A stretch of DNA of 64,000 nucleotides from Clavelina lepadiformis (lineage: Eukaryota > Chordata > Ascidiacea > Aplousobranchia > Clavelinidae): contig NC_135240.1 in NCBI RefSeq assembly GCF_947623445.1, forward strand, positions 23,932,001-23,996,000, read 5' to 3'. The notes below the pieces were generated by a model that had not been told where the DNA came from, made no database searches, and saw nothing but the letters and a program-made list of their open reading frames with translations. The position numbers and the translations under genes were made by a program. Of this stretch, positions 37,151 to 49,014 are shown one piece after another; position 1 is the stretch's first letter, and every line of letters starts with the position of its first letter.

Positions 37151-37775
37151 CGGGATCACGAGAAGTGACCGTGAACAAACTCACCGGCGACAACTGGTAG
37201 TGGACAACTGACCGGCAACAAATTGGCCGGCGATCAAATTAACCGTGACGTAAATTGGCCGGCGATGAAATTAACCGTCGATAAATTGGCCGTCAAAAGG
37301 TCAAAATTCTAATTCACTATCCAATTTAGTATGTGTATTGCAGTCAAGGTTGCCACTCGTAGAGTTTTTTGGCCCCTTGTAGGGTGTAGGGTGACCCTAC
37401 GGGTTTTTCACCTTTATTCATAGATTTCCTATTGTTACATGCATTTTCCCGGTCTAGACGAGTTGTTTGATGAGATTATGAAACAATGCGTTGTAGCCTA
37501 TCTCATGTAGTAACAATGGACAAAGGAAATAGTTACAAACAAATATTTACTTTACATATCATATACTACCATCAACTTAAACACAATAATTCAGCACTTG
37601 CACGGTCAATTTACCTCCCGGTCAATTTTCATTCCGGTAAGTCTGTTCCCGGTTAGTTTGTTCGCGGTCAATTTACATCACAGTCAGTTTGTTCGCGGTC
37701 AATTTACGTCACGTTCAGTTGTCCCCGGTGAGTTTGTTCGCGGTCATTTTCCCGCGGTCATATGTCGTGGAACCC
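37151..37775. mobile_element. MITE with repetitive sub-terminal motifs, probable TA-rich target
   Basis: The left part (37151-37310) repeats units such as AATTGGCCGGCGAT and AAATTAACCG. The right part (37600-37765) repeats the opposite sense, GCGGTCAATTT and AGTTTGTTCGCGGTC. The outer ends are imperfect inverted repeats (CGGGATCACGAGAAGTGACC against a right end reading CGTGGAACCC), and both flanks are ATATATA. No transposase is present. The 129-codon frame at 37598-37987 is a by-product of the repeats. Confidence 0.65.
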
Positions 37776-38157
37776 ATATATACGATGCAAGTCAGTGTCA
37801 TTTATACGATGTATATATTTGCTTCCAATGGCTACACTTTCGAAATGGTTCAGCCCATACCTTCCATCTCACCCCAAAACAGGTAATCTGGTGTTGTTGC
37901 ATTTTCCGCGGTAGTCAAGTACAAAATACAAAAAAGTTTACACTCATGCTTTGTAAAGTCACTTTTTTGTTAAAGCTGCTCAAATAATCTTCTTGACTTG
38001 ACACATCTCTTCCATCACTGCAATTGATGACTATATGATAGAAAACCTGCCCTACAGTAATTAATGTATGGAGAAAACGTATTTGTTTATGATGATGTAC
38101 AACCAACAACCTCGTATCAACTCTAGAAATTTTGTACCATATGAGAGCATGGACATC

Positions 38158-38990
38158 AAAATTTATGGTAGCCCACAAGGGTCACACAATTGCAATTTGG
38201 GTTCCCAACATTTCTGCTCGGTCCACTTAAAATATTTCACATTTGCGCAAAATATTTATGATCACAACAACATAAATTTTTTTTTTCAGCAAAACATTTT
38301 TGAAATTCACAAAAAATATTAATTGTTTCTAAAATTAGTTTAACATATTTCTGTGCGCTGAAAATATTTTGCGTTGTGAAAATACCTTTACCGCTACAAA
38401 TTAAAATTTCCCACCACAACATTTTAAAATCTCATCGCAACATTTTCAAATCTCACCGCAACATCTTCAAGTTTAATAACAACATTATAAAAATCAAATG
38501 AACTCGTGCACCATTAGACTGCAGTGTACGATTATTTGGATGTACTAGCCTAAAAGCCAGCAGTACCTAAGCTATTCTTACCGTAAGCTATTTGTTGAGG
38601 TCTTGAGGACTGAGGAGAGGAATAAGGTTACCGGTCACAGCCACAAATAGTCTGATATAGTAGGATTTTGCAAGCTTAAACAAGCTTAGGCCTACATATT
38701 AAACATTGCAGGTTCGGGTCTTTTGCAAGTTCAGTATGCTTACAGACTTTCTATAACTTGGTTCGTATACCGTTCATGTATTTTTTGTTGCAAAGAAAAC
38801 GTTGAAGGTTTTTGTCTTGGTCACTATTAGGCAGATATGCCAAAGCCGTGTACAACATTATAAAAAGTTAGCCTAGATCAGGACCAAAACCTTAACCTAG
38901 CCATGTTTCAACCAAAAGTTTAAGATATTGTAGCCAAAATAATTGGGTCTAGTATACAAGTGCACAACCAGTTGACGACATAATTTAAGT
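38158..38990. repeat. Left arm of a long inverted repeat bounding a transposon nest
   Basis: It matches the reverse complement of about 47895-48632. Matching landmarks run from GGTAGCCCACAAGGGTCAC at the outer end to GTCTAGTATACAAGTGCACA at the inner end. The left arm has one extra segment of roughly 70 bases. The arm contains four to five diverged tandem copies of a CACCGCAACATTTTCAAAT-like unit. Confidence 0.8.
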
Positions 38991-39304
38991 AGCTGAGGTT
39001 TAGTTTACAAAGGTATCCTGTGGTTGTACACTTATACACTAAGAGTCATAGTGTTTCTCAACCCCGAGTCCGTGGACTCATTTGAGTCCGCGTAAGGTTT
39101 TTGTGAGTCCACAATTAAGGACTGTACGTCGACTTTCCTTGCAATTAATTCAATACCCTACAACAAGAAAATGTATTAGCAAATATAACAAACAATGTGC
39201 GCAGATATGAGTTACATTGATTATTTTGTTTGGCATACCTTTTTAAACAACTTTATCTTAAAATTTGATTTAAGGTAAGCTTGTTTTAGCACTTGATCGT
39301 AATG

Positions 39305-40498
39305 TTATATAATTTCTCCAAAAGTGTCAGTAAAGCTTACATGTAGATCCTGCAGAGACTTGTGCAGTTCTTCCATTGTTTCCGATCTTTTAGGAAGAAC
39401 TGGGGCCTGGTAAGTCGACTGGTGACCACACTGTGATAAGCCAGGTTTGTCTAAAATTGATTTGAGAGCATGCAACTGCTGGCTTATTACATCAAATCCT
39501 GATGCCATGTCTTTTGAAAGCTTCTGCAGCAATTCTGTTGTGGAACTATTAGGATTTGCATCACCGCAGTTCACAGCCACAGTCTTTTGCATTGGCTTTC
39601 CTGGTCTTATGAATACACTGCAATAAATAATGTGTACCTAATATCATACAACAACGAAAAGACTTTTACATCATTTATAACATCACATGGTAAGTTTACA
39701 GGAACTTCTTACGGAAAATTAGACAGTTTTTTCATCTGCTGGTGGTTTTAAACATTGACATTAGGTTTAACATGGACTAAAAAATTAAACATTTTCAAAT
39801 ATCTACAACAAACAGAAAACACACATCAACCAAGAATGAATGCCATGCAGCAATTTAACAGTAAATGGAAGAGTATCTACCTTTCATCATTAGTTCGTAC
39901 AAAACTTGATCTTGCATTTTCGGAAGACTCTTCATCAGGCTCACTGGACAGCTCACTGGTTGAGCACTGCTGTGTTGTATATGCTATTCTGCAGCACTTT
40001 TCATACAAACCTAATAAAAATAATGGAACAGGTAAGTCTCGTTAATCTAAATGAGTTTACACAAAAAGGTTGGCTTTGGGTAAAATGATATTTCTGTGAT
40101 GTTTTGTTTCTCCTTTTAGCGAGTTACATGCTACAAGATTACAAAACCTCACAAAAATGTCTCAGTAATGCCAACTAAACAATATTTGTATTACCTGCTT
40201 ATAGTCATACACAACAATTAATACTTATGTACTCACTTGACTGACACAATACTGTGCACTTAAATAACTTCCAATTTTTCTGTGGGGGGAATTCTTGTTT
40301 TCTCATAATCGCAATGTCCACAGACGAATTTGTAGGCCATTTGCATAACTTGCCTTCATCACATAGCCAACTCCGTGGCACCACATCATTTGTACCCCCG
40401 CTAAACTTTACACACACAAATCTCTTAAATGTTTTCATGATCTGCAACAAAGTAACGTTATCACTGTACCAAACTTTAGTGAAAGGGCAACCAATCAA
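39305..40498 (-). CDS. Transposon-linked protein resembling DUF4806-type proteins, probably C-terminally truncated
   Basis: Three phase-matched exons on the minus strand: 40498-40237, 40010-39881, 39617-39305. The first encodes FVCVKFSGGTNDVVPRSWL and a KWP motif, resembling the N-terminal part of insect and cnidarian proteins annotated with DUF4806. The second is Ser/Glu-rich; the third includes LQKLSKDMASGFDVISQQLH and PVLPKRSETMEELHKSL, like the middle of that family. The frame stops at 39305, although a donor-like site (CTACAT|GTAAGC) sits about 40 bases earlier and the usual C-terminal part is absent. It lies 87 bases downstream of the transposase gene on the same strand. Function unknown; the family link is from memory of motif order. 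Confidence 0.55.
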
Positions 40499-40584
40499 AT
40501 CATTACATAAATTTGTCTGTTACAAAGTTTTTATACATCACAAGTACTGTACAAGCGCAGTGCACCAGAACACAAATGTTGAAA

Positions 40585-42893
40585 TTAAACAGAATGAATG
40601 ACTTCACATGCAACAAATTTGTTTCTAAAAGGCAATAAAATGCATTTCTTGATTGAAGAAGTAACCTTGATCGCCTCATAGCGCTTACTAATTTCGCTTA
40701 CCTCATATATTCCAACTAAATTCGAAGAAACAGGATTCGTAAAAAAAGCATTCGTATTTTTGTACCTTTTAACAATAAAGTACATCCCACTCTCACATTG
40801 TATAATATTGAAAACTCTGTAAACGATAGAAGAGATACAAATTGTGGAATCAGCAATGGAATTACGCTTTATAGAGCAATTGCTATGGGGTAGTTTAACA
40901 TCAGAAAAATGCAACAGACATGACCTTTCAAACTGAGGAGTAATTACACCTGTTTCTACACATGGAGTTAATTCACAAGTAATGTTGCTACGTAAGCATT
41001 TTGATGTAAACAAACAATTTTCATTGTCATGAAAAGCATGTTTTGCAACTTGTTGCAGTGGTTTGAAACCAGATTTTACACAGTTTTTAAGCACTCCTAA
41101 ATAACTTTCAAATGGAAAACTATTTACATTGTCAAGAGACCCATACAACACATAATCATCAACGAGGTGTAGCAAACTATGAACATTATAAGATACAAAA
41201 CTTTTCCCATATAACGTTGCAGATTCGCTTACAAATTCACGCAAAAGATTTGAACAAACTTGCAAGTGTTGAGGACTAGTGTTTTGATACAACAGAAAAC
41301 GCATCGCAACAGTCAACTTTAAAAAGTGAAAGTATCTTGATTTCGATAAAACGTTCTCATCATGTAGCATAACACAACCCACGTATAACATAAACAACCT
41401 ATATTCCGAAGCTTTCCAATATGGCAAATCAGAAACAGGTCGCAATTTCCTATTAAACTCCATAGGAATGAAAGGCTTCATCTGAACCACTTTCATGCTA
41501 ATTCTTGCAATAGCATCAGAAGAAAGTTTAGCTTTACGTTGTCTGCAAGTTAATTAATGCAAACGATAACTTAGGCTACTGATTTTAAAGTTTCTCAAGT
41601 ATTATCTGTAAATAAATTTAAACCAAAAATTTATAGCTTAGGCCTATACAGTACTCACAATAACATGCAGCTTGTTTACCTTCGCACACCTTTCCACCAA
41701 GTCATAAGCCTCTTTGTGACACCAAGGCAGGAGAGGTGCATATAATCCAGCACAAAATGCGAAACCATACCTACTCCAAAATCAGTTAATGCTGAATGCC
41801 CTTTGCGATGTTCTGGATCACTTTGCAGCACAAAATCAACATCACTTCTTCGTATACAATTAGTATTTACAAAACAAACCCGGCCTTCAATGTATTTTCC
41901 ATGGACAGTGCATCGTTCACAGCTATTATAGCCAGTGTGAGATTTTATAGCTTTTAACGATGATCTTGCTGGTGCATCACAGACAAATATACCACGATTG
42001 GCTAAATGATAAGACAATCCTTTGGTAGTTGCTGGGGTGTTTTCAAGGAACCTTAAGTCATCCATCAGAGCTTTTAAAAATACATCTGCCGAAGGCATTT
42101 CACGATTAGGTGATTGCTCGGAACAATAAATGCCTGCACACAAGGGTCTCATTGGTACTTTATAAAGAGAAATTAAAATAGGATACAACTTGTAATTCGG
42201 AGAAGATTTAAATAATGGTAAACCATCAATATTTATAATGAGATGATAAACTGTTTGATGGTTGACATTTGAAGACAAGATATCTTGAAGACCCTTTTTC
42301 CAGTTAGAAAGATGCACATAGCTTCCTCCAGCCATTGTTTCATATTGCAACCGTGGTGGTGGTAATAAAGTTTTATATGAGCACGGTAAACTATTATTTA
42401 CATTGCGTAACTGGTGAAGAAGCCTGGTGACTGCAGCATTTGGCACATTTTTCTCCAATATTACCCAATTAATAATTGTTTGACGCATAGTTACATTTTC
42501 GGAAATCTGCGCTGAAGGAGAGTCAACTTTTTCATTTGGGTGAAAGCTTGTAGTTTCAATGAAATCACAACCTTCGTTACTAGTGTCAGTTGAAATTGAG
42601 CTACAGCTAGCAGACTCGTCACTTGAAGAGGTTAAGTCATTTACGCTGCTATCTGCAGAAGTTGAAACACAACTGACAGACTCATCACATGAAGAAGTCG
42701 TTTCATTCTCAACAAAATTAGGAACGCAACCAACAGATTTATTACTTAAAGATGAAGACATGCTATTTTCGAGATTTGGTTCATTTTGACATTGTTTATC
42801 TTTTTCGCAAATCTTTCGTCGTTTCCACTTTTGCTGTCTTGACAACTCTTCATAACGTTTATAAAATATTCGAGAAGATCGTTTCTTAGGCAT
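40585..42893 (-). CDS. Transposase of an animal EnSpm/CACTA-like DNA transposon
   Basis: Two exons, 42893-41680 and 41542-40585, joined at phase 2, giving about 723 residues. The start is placed at MPKKRSSRIFYKRYEEL. A basic N terminus and a Ser/Glu/Thr-rich stretch (about 30-130) come first. Then comes a core with NIDGLPLFKSS, LYPILISLY, GIFVCDAPARSSLK, HTGYNSCERC, and LDYMHLSCLGVTKR. The second exon has SYNVHSLLHLVDDYVLYGSLDN and FPFESYLG, resembling the DUF4218-like region found after plant Tnp2 cores. The Asp residues in NIDGLP and FVCDAP and the acidic LDYMHL are catalytic candidates. No internal stop is seen, so it may be a young copy. Assignment to EnSpm/CACTA is inference; no terminal CACTA sequence was located. 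Confidence 0.7.
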
Positions 42894-43351
42894 AATTATC
42901 TCAAGCTTAGTTACTGAAAAAGGAATAAACATAAGCTGTATTCTGTAAGACTGCTGATGGAGACATTCTGTTTTCTGTAAGACTGCTGACGCTAACTAAT
43001 ATTGGCAAACAAGTCACGGCTTATCAGATCTAAGAACAGGAATTCAAGACAAAGAAAAAGAATTCCCATGAGGCAACATTTCGTAAAAAAAGCGCGGAAT
43101 AAATCAATGCCACGCGATTGGTCAAGGGGAAAGACCTCATTGGCAGAACTATGGGTAGAGTGATGACGTAGAAACTCTTCGGCGTAAAGAGAACAACTAT
43201 AAAGGTTTGCGATTTGGTCGCCATGTTGAAAATGAGTATTGTGTACGAGCTGTTGAAAGCGTGGCAGTGAGTTAGGTTTTATAACTACAAATGATTCCAA
43301 AAGTAACACTTTTAGCGTTTTTGCATAAAATTTTGAAAATGTACATTCCAT

Positions 43352-44108
43352 CTTATAATAATGATTTATAATTAAGGGAACCGGTTAATTATTCTACTTG
43401 CGCCTTGCATTTTATCGCTACTTATTGTAATATCGCACTACCACAATTATCATTACAATACAGTGTCTACTGTGTGATCATTATCACATTATACAATTTT
43501 CACACCTACAATGTTGGTAATCAATAATCATCTATAGTCCCAATACAATTAATTGTTTCCAATTACCTGGTAGGCCTACAGTGACATGCAGAAAAAAGGC
43601 CTTTCAAGTTTGGTGAAAGGATACGTAAATAACAATACAATATTTTTGATAAAACGTACATAAAAAATTTCGATTTTTATACCAATATTATGCAAGAAAT
43701 TCTTACTTGAGGCAAGGTTTAGAAAGGTACCATGAACCATCGATGGGCTGTTTATGATAAACTACGATATATGTAAGATTATGTAACTCTTTCTTACGAA
43801 CAAACATAATACACACATAATCTATTATAATCAGACATAAGTGATCAAATGGCCATACATAATCTGGTATAATTTCCGACTGGGAAGCCCATTAATTCAC
43901 CATATATAATTAGGCATAGGTCATAATTTTCGCGACGGCTTTTCGCCTCAAAAAATAGGGGTTGCAAGAGATACCTTGGTTTGTTGGATAATTTTGGTAA
44001 TTACAACATCCATTCCACAAATGGACTGCCAAATCGCTTTTCTTAGCTTATTTGTTCAGCTCTATGCAGGGAAAAGAAAAAAATATTTTAGATGTAACAT
44101 AAAGCATT
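43352..44108. other. Non-coding stretch between the cassette and the hAT relic
   Basis: AT-rich, no supported gene. The right boundary of the inserted transposase cassette must lie here or slightly upstream, but no terminal repeat was recognised. The open frame at 42992-43351 (minus) has no familiar motif. Confidence 0.35.
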
Positions 44109-44690
44109 GATCCGTTCAAAGGTAAAATAAAATTGTGGATACATCGAATGGAAAGTGGGAAGAAGGCTGCTTTTCCAGCGTTGAACCTATTTGTTGAGGA
44201 GAAAAATATTGATTTGCGCGGTATTCGTCGAATCTTTCATGAGCACCTCAATACATTTGTTTCTGAGCTGGATCGATATATTCCTTCCCACAATTATAAC
44301 AAGATATTTACCTGGGTACGAAGTCCTTTTGAGGTTTCAGCGTTAGAGGTTAATTCAGAAATAAACTGCATCGCTGAACAGTTGATTGAGCTCCAAAGTT
44401 TACAGATGTGGAGAGACAAGTTGAAAATTGTTTCTCTGACTCAATATTGGGCGAATTGTCGGAGGAACCTAATCTTGCTGACCTCTGCAAACAAGCAACA
44501 ATAGTTCTTTTGCCTCTTCCGACTACATACTCGTGTGAAGCTCGATTTTCAACATTGGCTTTGGTTAAAACCAAGCACCGGAACCAAGTTCAACCGGAAG
44601 ATGATATCAGATATGCATTGACGACCATAATTCCTGATTTCGAGAAACTTGTGAAACAAGTTCGGGGACAAGGTTCTCACTGAGATAGGT
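44109..44690 (+). pseudogene. hAT transposase, C-terminal relic with frameshift
   Basis: Frame 1 (to about 44450) carries FHEHLNTFVSELDRYIP and LIELQSLQMWRDKLKI. The reading then shifts to a second frame carrying EEPNLADLCKQATIVLLPLP, TTYSCEARFSTLALVKTKHR, and FEKLVKQ. This order matches the C-terminal dimerisation region of ZBED5/SCAND3-type hAT transposases. The BED finger and catalytic core are absent, so it is dead. Confidence 0.85.
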
Positions 44691-44886
44691 TGAGCAAAGG
44701 TCGTAATTTTCAAGGTTCTCACTGAGATTTATAGTGCAAATGTGCCCAATAAACAAACCGCTTCTGCTTTTTTATCTTACTGTTTTAGTGTTGAGCTAAC
44801 TTATTTTCTATTCTTATTACCTGAGTTCGCGAATACTTATACTAATGTGAAAATAGTCTGTGGGCTAAAAAGGTTGAGAAACACTG

Positions 44887-46380
44887 CACTAGACCCACAT
44901 AATATGTGATTGTCACTTCTTTAAGTACAGTTGTGTAATTTCTGTCACCAATTCACCAGAATAGTTGTTTGTTTAAAGTTTTTCCCAGCTTCTTACAACT
45001 CTTGGACATGGTTGGTTATTTTTATCAATTTTGTGAACATGTTTTGTTTAATATTCTTGTAAATGTGATATCAGTAAACATCTTTAAAAGCATTGTTCTT
45101 TCATACTTAGTTATAAAGTAGGATTTTAGTTGCGCGTTTTATAGCCAGTATACTATTTAGTCCAGTGGTTCTGAAACTGGGGGCACGAGAAATGACAAAC
45201 TTTCTTTGAGTTATGACGAAACATGCTTTCAACAACAGCTGGATTTTTTCACTGGATGCTTGATCACTACTAGATTGATTGTTTCACAACCAAGCTTAAT
45301 TGCTGTCTAGGCAAAGGTTTGTTTTCCAAAAAACAGCCCATTGATGAAAGTTATGTTCAAATAAATTGTTTTTCTGTTTTATTTTGCAATAGGAAGGGAA
45401 GACAAGTTTTTTGGCACCGTTTCTAAACGTTTAAGTTTTAACCCCTAATTTCGTAATTTTAACTTGAACTTTTTAAACATGACCTAAATATGAAGAACTA
45501 CGCTAACCTTCCTTCTTATTGCACAATCCTATTATTGCTACATTGCATGTTTTAAGTCCTCGAGCTTCGCCACTTTTTCCTGCTCGTTAATTGTTTATGA
45601 GCATGTGGTTTTATTGTGCTATAACTGTAATATTTAGCATCGTAACCTTGGCTCAGCACAGTTAATTGTGAAAAATAAACTATGCAATTGTAGCGGCAAG
45701 CCCAACTGCTAAACAAAAACAATAATTACAATGAAGTAGGCCTAGTTGTTTTCTTGTGTATTTTGAACGTTATCAACTAATTCATTATTTAACCTATAAT
45801 AGCCAGTTTACTGATATGAAAAAATGCTGATAGTCAGTTTCACTTGTTGACAAATTGCTAGATGTTAGATGCTCAGCTTTATAGATTCACTGCTTACTAA
45901 ATTGAAATAGTTCTAGTACCATGGTGGACTTAATAACTTAAATAAGCAACTGGACTGTAGTGCAGTGGTTCAGTGTACCAGGCAGGTTTCATGCATGCAT
46001 TCATTGATCCGTCCATTAACTGACACGTCGAACACACAGTTTATAAATCACCATTCTATCATTATTGGCATTTAAATCCATTCAATTTGGTCTATAATGA
46101 TAATAAAAGTGGCTAAAAATTTGACATACAACTAAAAATCTTGATAATCTTCAAGATAATAGGCAATGAACTTTACATCACAATACACACACATAAATAG
46201 TTCCGTTTATCGGTCTCTGGCTATATTCATAAGTATTTTATACAAATGTAATGCTTCAGTGAAACAAGATGGCATTCCTTGTCCAAGTTCAGCTGTAGCA
46301 TAATCAAAATATTTTTGATAGTCTTCAGTTTCAGTTGGTTTTGATATTTCAACCTTTTTTAATAAGCCTAAAATTCCTCC
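44887..46380. other. Non-coding stretch inside the transposon nest
   Basis: No gene seen. CAGTGGTTCTGAAACTGG at about 45166 resembles a hAT terminus but has no partner. About 45495-45690 is a dispersed repeat related to 59885-60070. Confidence 0.4.
45495..45690. repeat. Dispersed repeat, copy 1 of 2 in the window
   Basis: It shares long blocks with 59885-60070 in the same orientation, including GCCACTTTTTCCTGCTC and TTTATTGTGCTATA. Element type unknown. Confidence 0.7.
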
Positions 46381-47612
46381 TTATCTTTCTGGTATGAAAT
46401 ATAGTAAATCTGGTCGTCCTGCAATTACATTATGTCGAGATTTTATTATTCGGTGAGTATTCCAGTGGTTCTTGAAAAAATCTAAGTCAATTTGAATTAA
46501 ATTACAAAAGCAACACGACAAACATTCTTTGCTGAGTGTTTGGGATAGATCCATAATACCTGGAAAAAGTTGCGCTACCAACAGGCTTGAAACCTGGAGA
46601 ATATTGACCACCAGCTTACTATCCACTGATTTTAGGGTGATGATACATAACGATGTGAATTAATTTCATCTCGAAAGAAGCACTGCGCCGCTGCCAACAA
46701 TCCATTTTCTGTACCCAAATCTGATTCTACTTCAATTGGACAGCCTTGCAAGTGAGTGACAGCTTTAATATAGTCTATATATTAGTAACAACACGTAGAC
46801 ATTTGTTTGATTGTGTAACATTAAGCCACCGCACTTTGACTAAATCCATCAATTGCACCATGTACAGAAAATCCGAATGGTTTGAGCTTGTCATAACCAT
46901 TTGTGTGCCAAGCATAATTTGGGCCAGGGTTGTAATACTCTCTTTCCCTTAAACGGTGAGCTTTTCGAACTTCACACCCTTTCGATTCAATATTACATAC
47001 TACATCAGCTACATACAACCGTGGTACTCTTAAACCTTCCATTTGTAATGTGTGCCAAACTGACGGATATCTACCAAAAGAAGAGGGTCCATCCAACGAC
47101 TCCTCAATACGCTTTTCTTCCTAAAATAAAACGGTGATGTCTTTTCTCCAGCCACATTCGCTAATTTTGTCCAATCATCTCTTTAAAGTTCTTATACTGA
47201 TTGTGTAGTTATGACAACTGTAGCAATTGTAAAATTTCTGTATGTTCATATCCTGAATGGAAATATTCAGATATTATTGGATTTTGATCCAAAGTAGTAG
47301 CTGCAAAACATAAAAACGACAGTTGCACTTTTGAGACATAACTTGGCATTTTGTGTTATTTATTTTTACTAAATATTAATTAATTATTAATATAAATTCA
47401 CAGACATATAGATAATGTCGGTAAAAATTTTCTTGTTTGTGTGAAAAGGAAAACAAAAAACATTTTAGTCTACAGCCAAATTTTTGTTAAAATATTTATA
47501 TATATTAAAATATATATATCTTCACGTGAAAGGTAGGCTACTCACCATGACCACAGATTGAACATATCATAAAATTGTCAGGTATCTCATTTTGGCACTC
47601 AACACAATTCAT
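46381..47612 (-). pseudogene. Integrase-type (DDE, Ginger-like) transposase, decayed
   Basis: Starts MNCVECQNEIPDNFMICSIC, a two-CxxC zinc knuckle (47612-47546, then a GT donor). Later pieces on the same strand are ISEYFHSGYEHTEILQLLQ and a TISIRTLKR-like remnant; then SLDGPSSFGRYPSVWHTLQM, NPGPNYAWHTNGYDKLKPFG and HGAIDGFS; then ESDLGTENGLLAAAQCFFRD; and finally FFKNHWNTHRIIKSR and PDLLYF. The order matches integrase-core transposases found in many animals. Frameshifts and a stop break it, and the expected HADG is HTNG, replacing the first catalytic Asp. It sits next to the right inverted-repeat arm and may be the original gene of that element. Confidence 0.7.
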
Positions 47613-47894
47613 TGCAATGAAGAGCCGCTATCACACTAACAAGGTACACTTTATTTTATAAAAACAAATGTCTGAAAAATTTGGTTAAAATTAGCAGTCA
47701 GCTTTGATATATGGACACATACCATAACCTATGGAATAATATTAAGAAAAGTAAGCAAATACATCCAAAATATCAGAGTTTTCCAATCTATCATAGGCTT
47801 AGTTGTTATTCCCGAGGTTTGGGGTCACATGGGCTACCATCTTCGTACGAACACGACTATTGAGTACCAGTGACGTCACACTTTGAGAAGTTAG

Positions 47895-48632
47895 GGTATA
47901 TTAAACAAACAGATCAGTTGATGTGCACTTCTACACTAGACTCCAATCTTTATATGATGTTATAAACAGCTTTGGCCTGCCATATAGTAAACAAGAAAAA
48001 AATATTGTAAAGTTTTCTTGACAACAAAAACAACATAGCCTACTTTACATTCGGTAGGCCTAAACTATACAGCCAAGCCCTAGAAAGTTTGTTAGCATAC
48101 TCGAATTATAAAAGACTTTACAAAGTTTAACATGTGAACCTGTAAAGGCATGAAAAAGCCTACAATCTCAAACTACTTGTGGCTGTAACCGGTAAGACTT
48201 CAACAAATAGCCTACGGTAAGAATAGCTTAGGTACTGCTGGCGTTTAGGCTAGTACATCTAGAATCTAGATAGTTAATCGTACACTGCAGTCTAATGGTG
48301 CACGAGTTCATTTGATTTTTATAATATTGTTATTAAATTTGAAGATGTTGCGGTGAGATTTGAAAATGTTGTGGTGGGAAATTTTAATTTGTAGCGGTAG
48401 AGGTATTTTCATAACGCAAACTATTTTCAGCGCACAGAAATATTTTGAACTAATTTTAGAAACAATTAATATTTTTTGGGAATTTCACAAATATTTTGCA
48501 GAGACAAAATATTTATGTTGTGGTGATCATAAATATTTTGCGCAAATGTAAAATGTTTTAAGTGGACCGAGCAGAAATGTTGGGAACCCAAATTGTAATT
48601 GTTGTGACCCTTGTATGCTACCATAAAAATTT
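47895..48632. repeat. Right arm of the long inverted repeat
   Basis: Reverse-complement partner of 38158-38990; the outer end reads GTGACCCTTGTATGCTACC. The 63-codon frame at 48360-48551 and its mirror at 38237-38422 are conserved because the arms are similar, and are not taken as a gene. Confidence 0.8.
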
Positions 48633-48904
48633 AATTAATACTGAATTATTGGCATAGTTTGGTATAAACAGCAAATTTTAACATAAAAATAAAATAAATC
48701 ACAACCTATATTTATTGCAAATAGGTATTATGTTGAAATTAAACGCGCTGAAATTGAAAACAGTGGGCAGATTAATGACAGAAAATATCAACAAACACCT
48801 TTTCCTAAAATTACAGTAGAAGAATAATATGCGGAACTAATAAAAACAGAATTAAAAATAACTTTGTAAAATAAATAAACTAAAGTTGTGTGATCTATAC
48901 ATCA

Positions 48905-49008
48905 TCATAACGGTAGGCTATTTGTTATCTTTCCTATGACACACATTTTAGCACAGCACTTAATTCAGATTGCATAATTTAAACCTATGGTTCCAAAATC
49001 ACAGATAT
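48905..49008. repeat. Dispersed repeat, copy 2, in the probable 3' UTR of the BBOX1-like gene
   Basis: Same orientation as 35735-35835. It ends seven bases from the stop codon of the minus-strand oxygenase gene, so it should be transcribed as part of that 3' UTR. Confidence 0.7.
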
Positions 49009-49014
49009 ATCAGC

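Larger units (their letters stand above)
39049..44886. mobile_element. hAT element interrupted by a two-gene transposon cassette
   Basis: The left end AGTGTTTCTCAACC (39050) and the right end GGTTGAGAAACACT (to 44885) are inverted repeats of a common hAT type. A hAT transposase C-terminal relic on + sits just inside the right end. The middle (about 39300-43350) instead holds two minus-strand genes of another transposon. No clear 8-bp duplication is visible (AAGAGTCA on the left, CACTAGAC on the right), so one end may be altered. Confidence 0.6.

Noticed and set aside
39755..40045. Plus-strand frame of 96 codons
   Set aside because: It overlaps, on the opposite strand, a phase-consistent exon of the transposon-linked protein.
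45166..45990. Possible hAT element starting CAGTGGTTCTGAAACTGG
   Set aside because: No inverted partner end; the later CAGTGGTTC at about 45962 is in the same orientation.
38237..48551. Related short frames at 38237-38422 (-) and 48360-48551 (+)
   Set aside because: Both lie in the inverted-repeat arms and contain tandem non-coding units; no domain or start context supports a gene.
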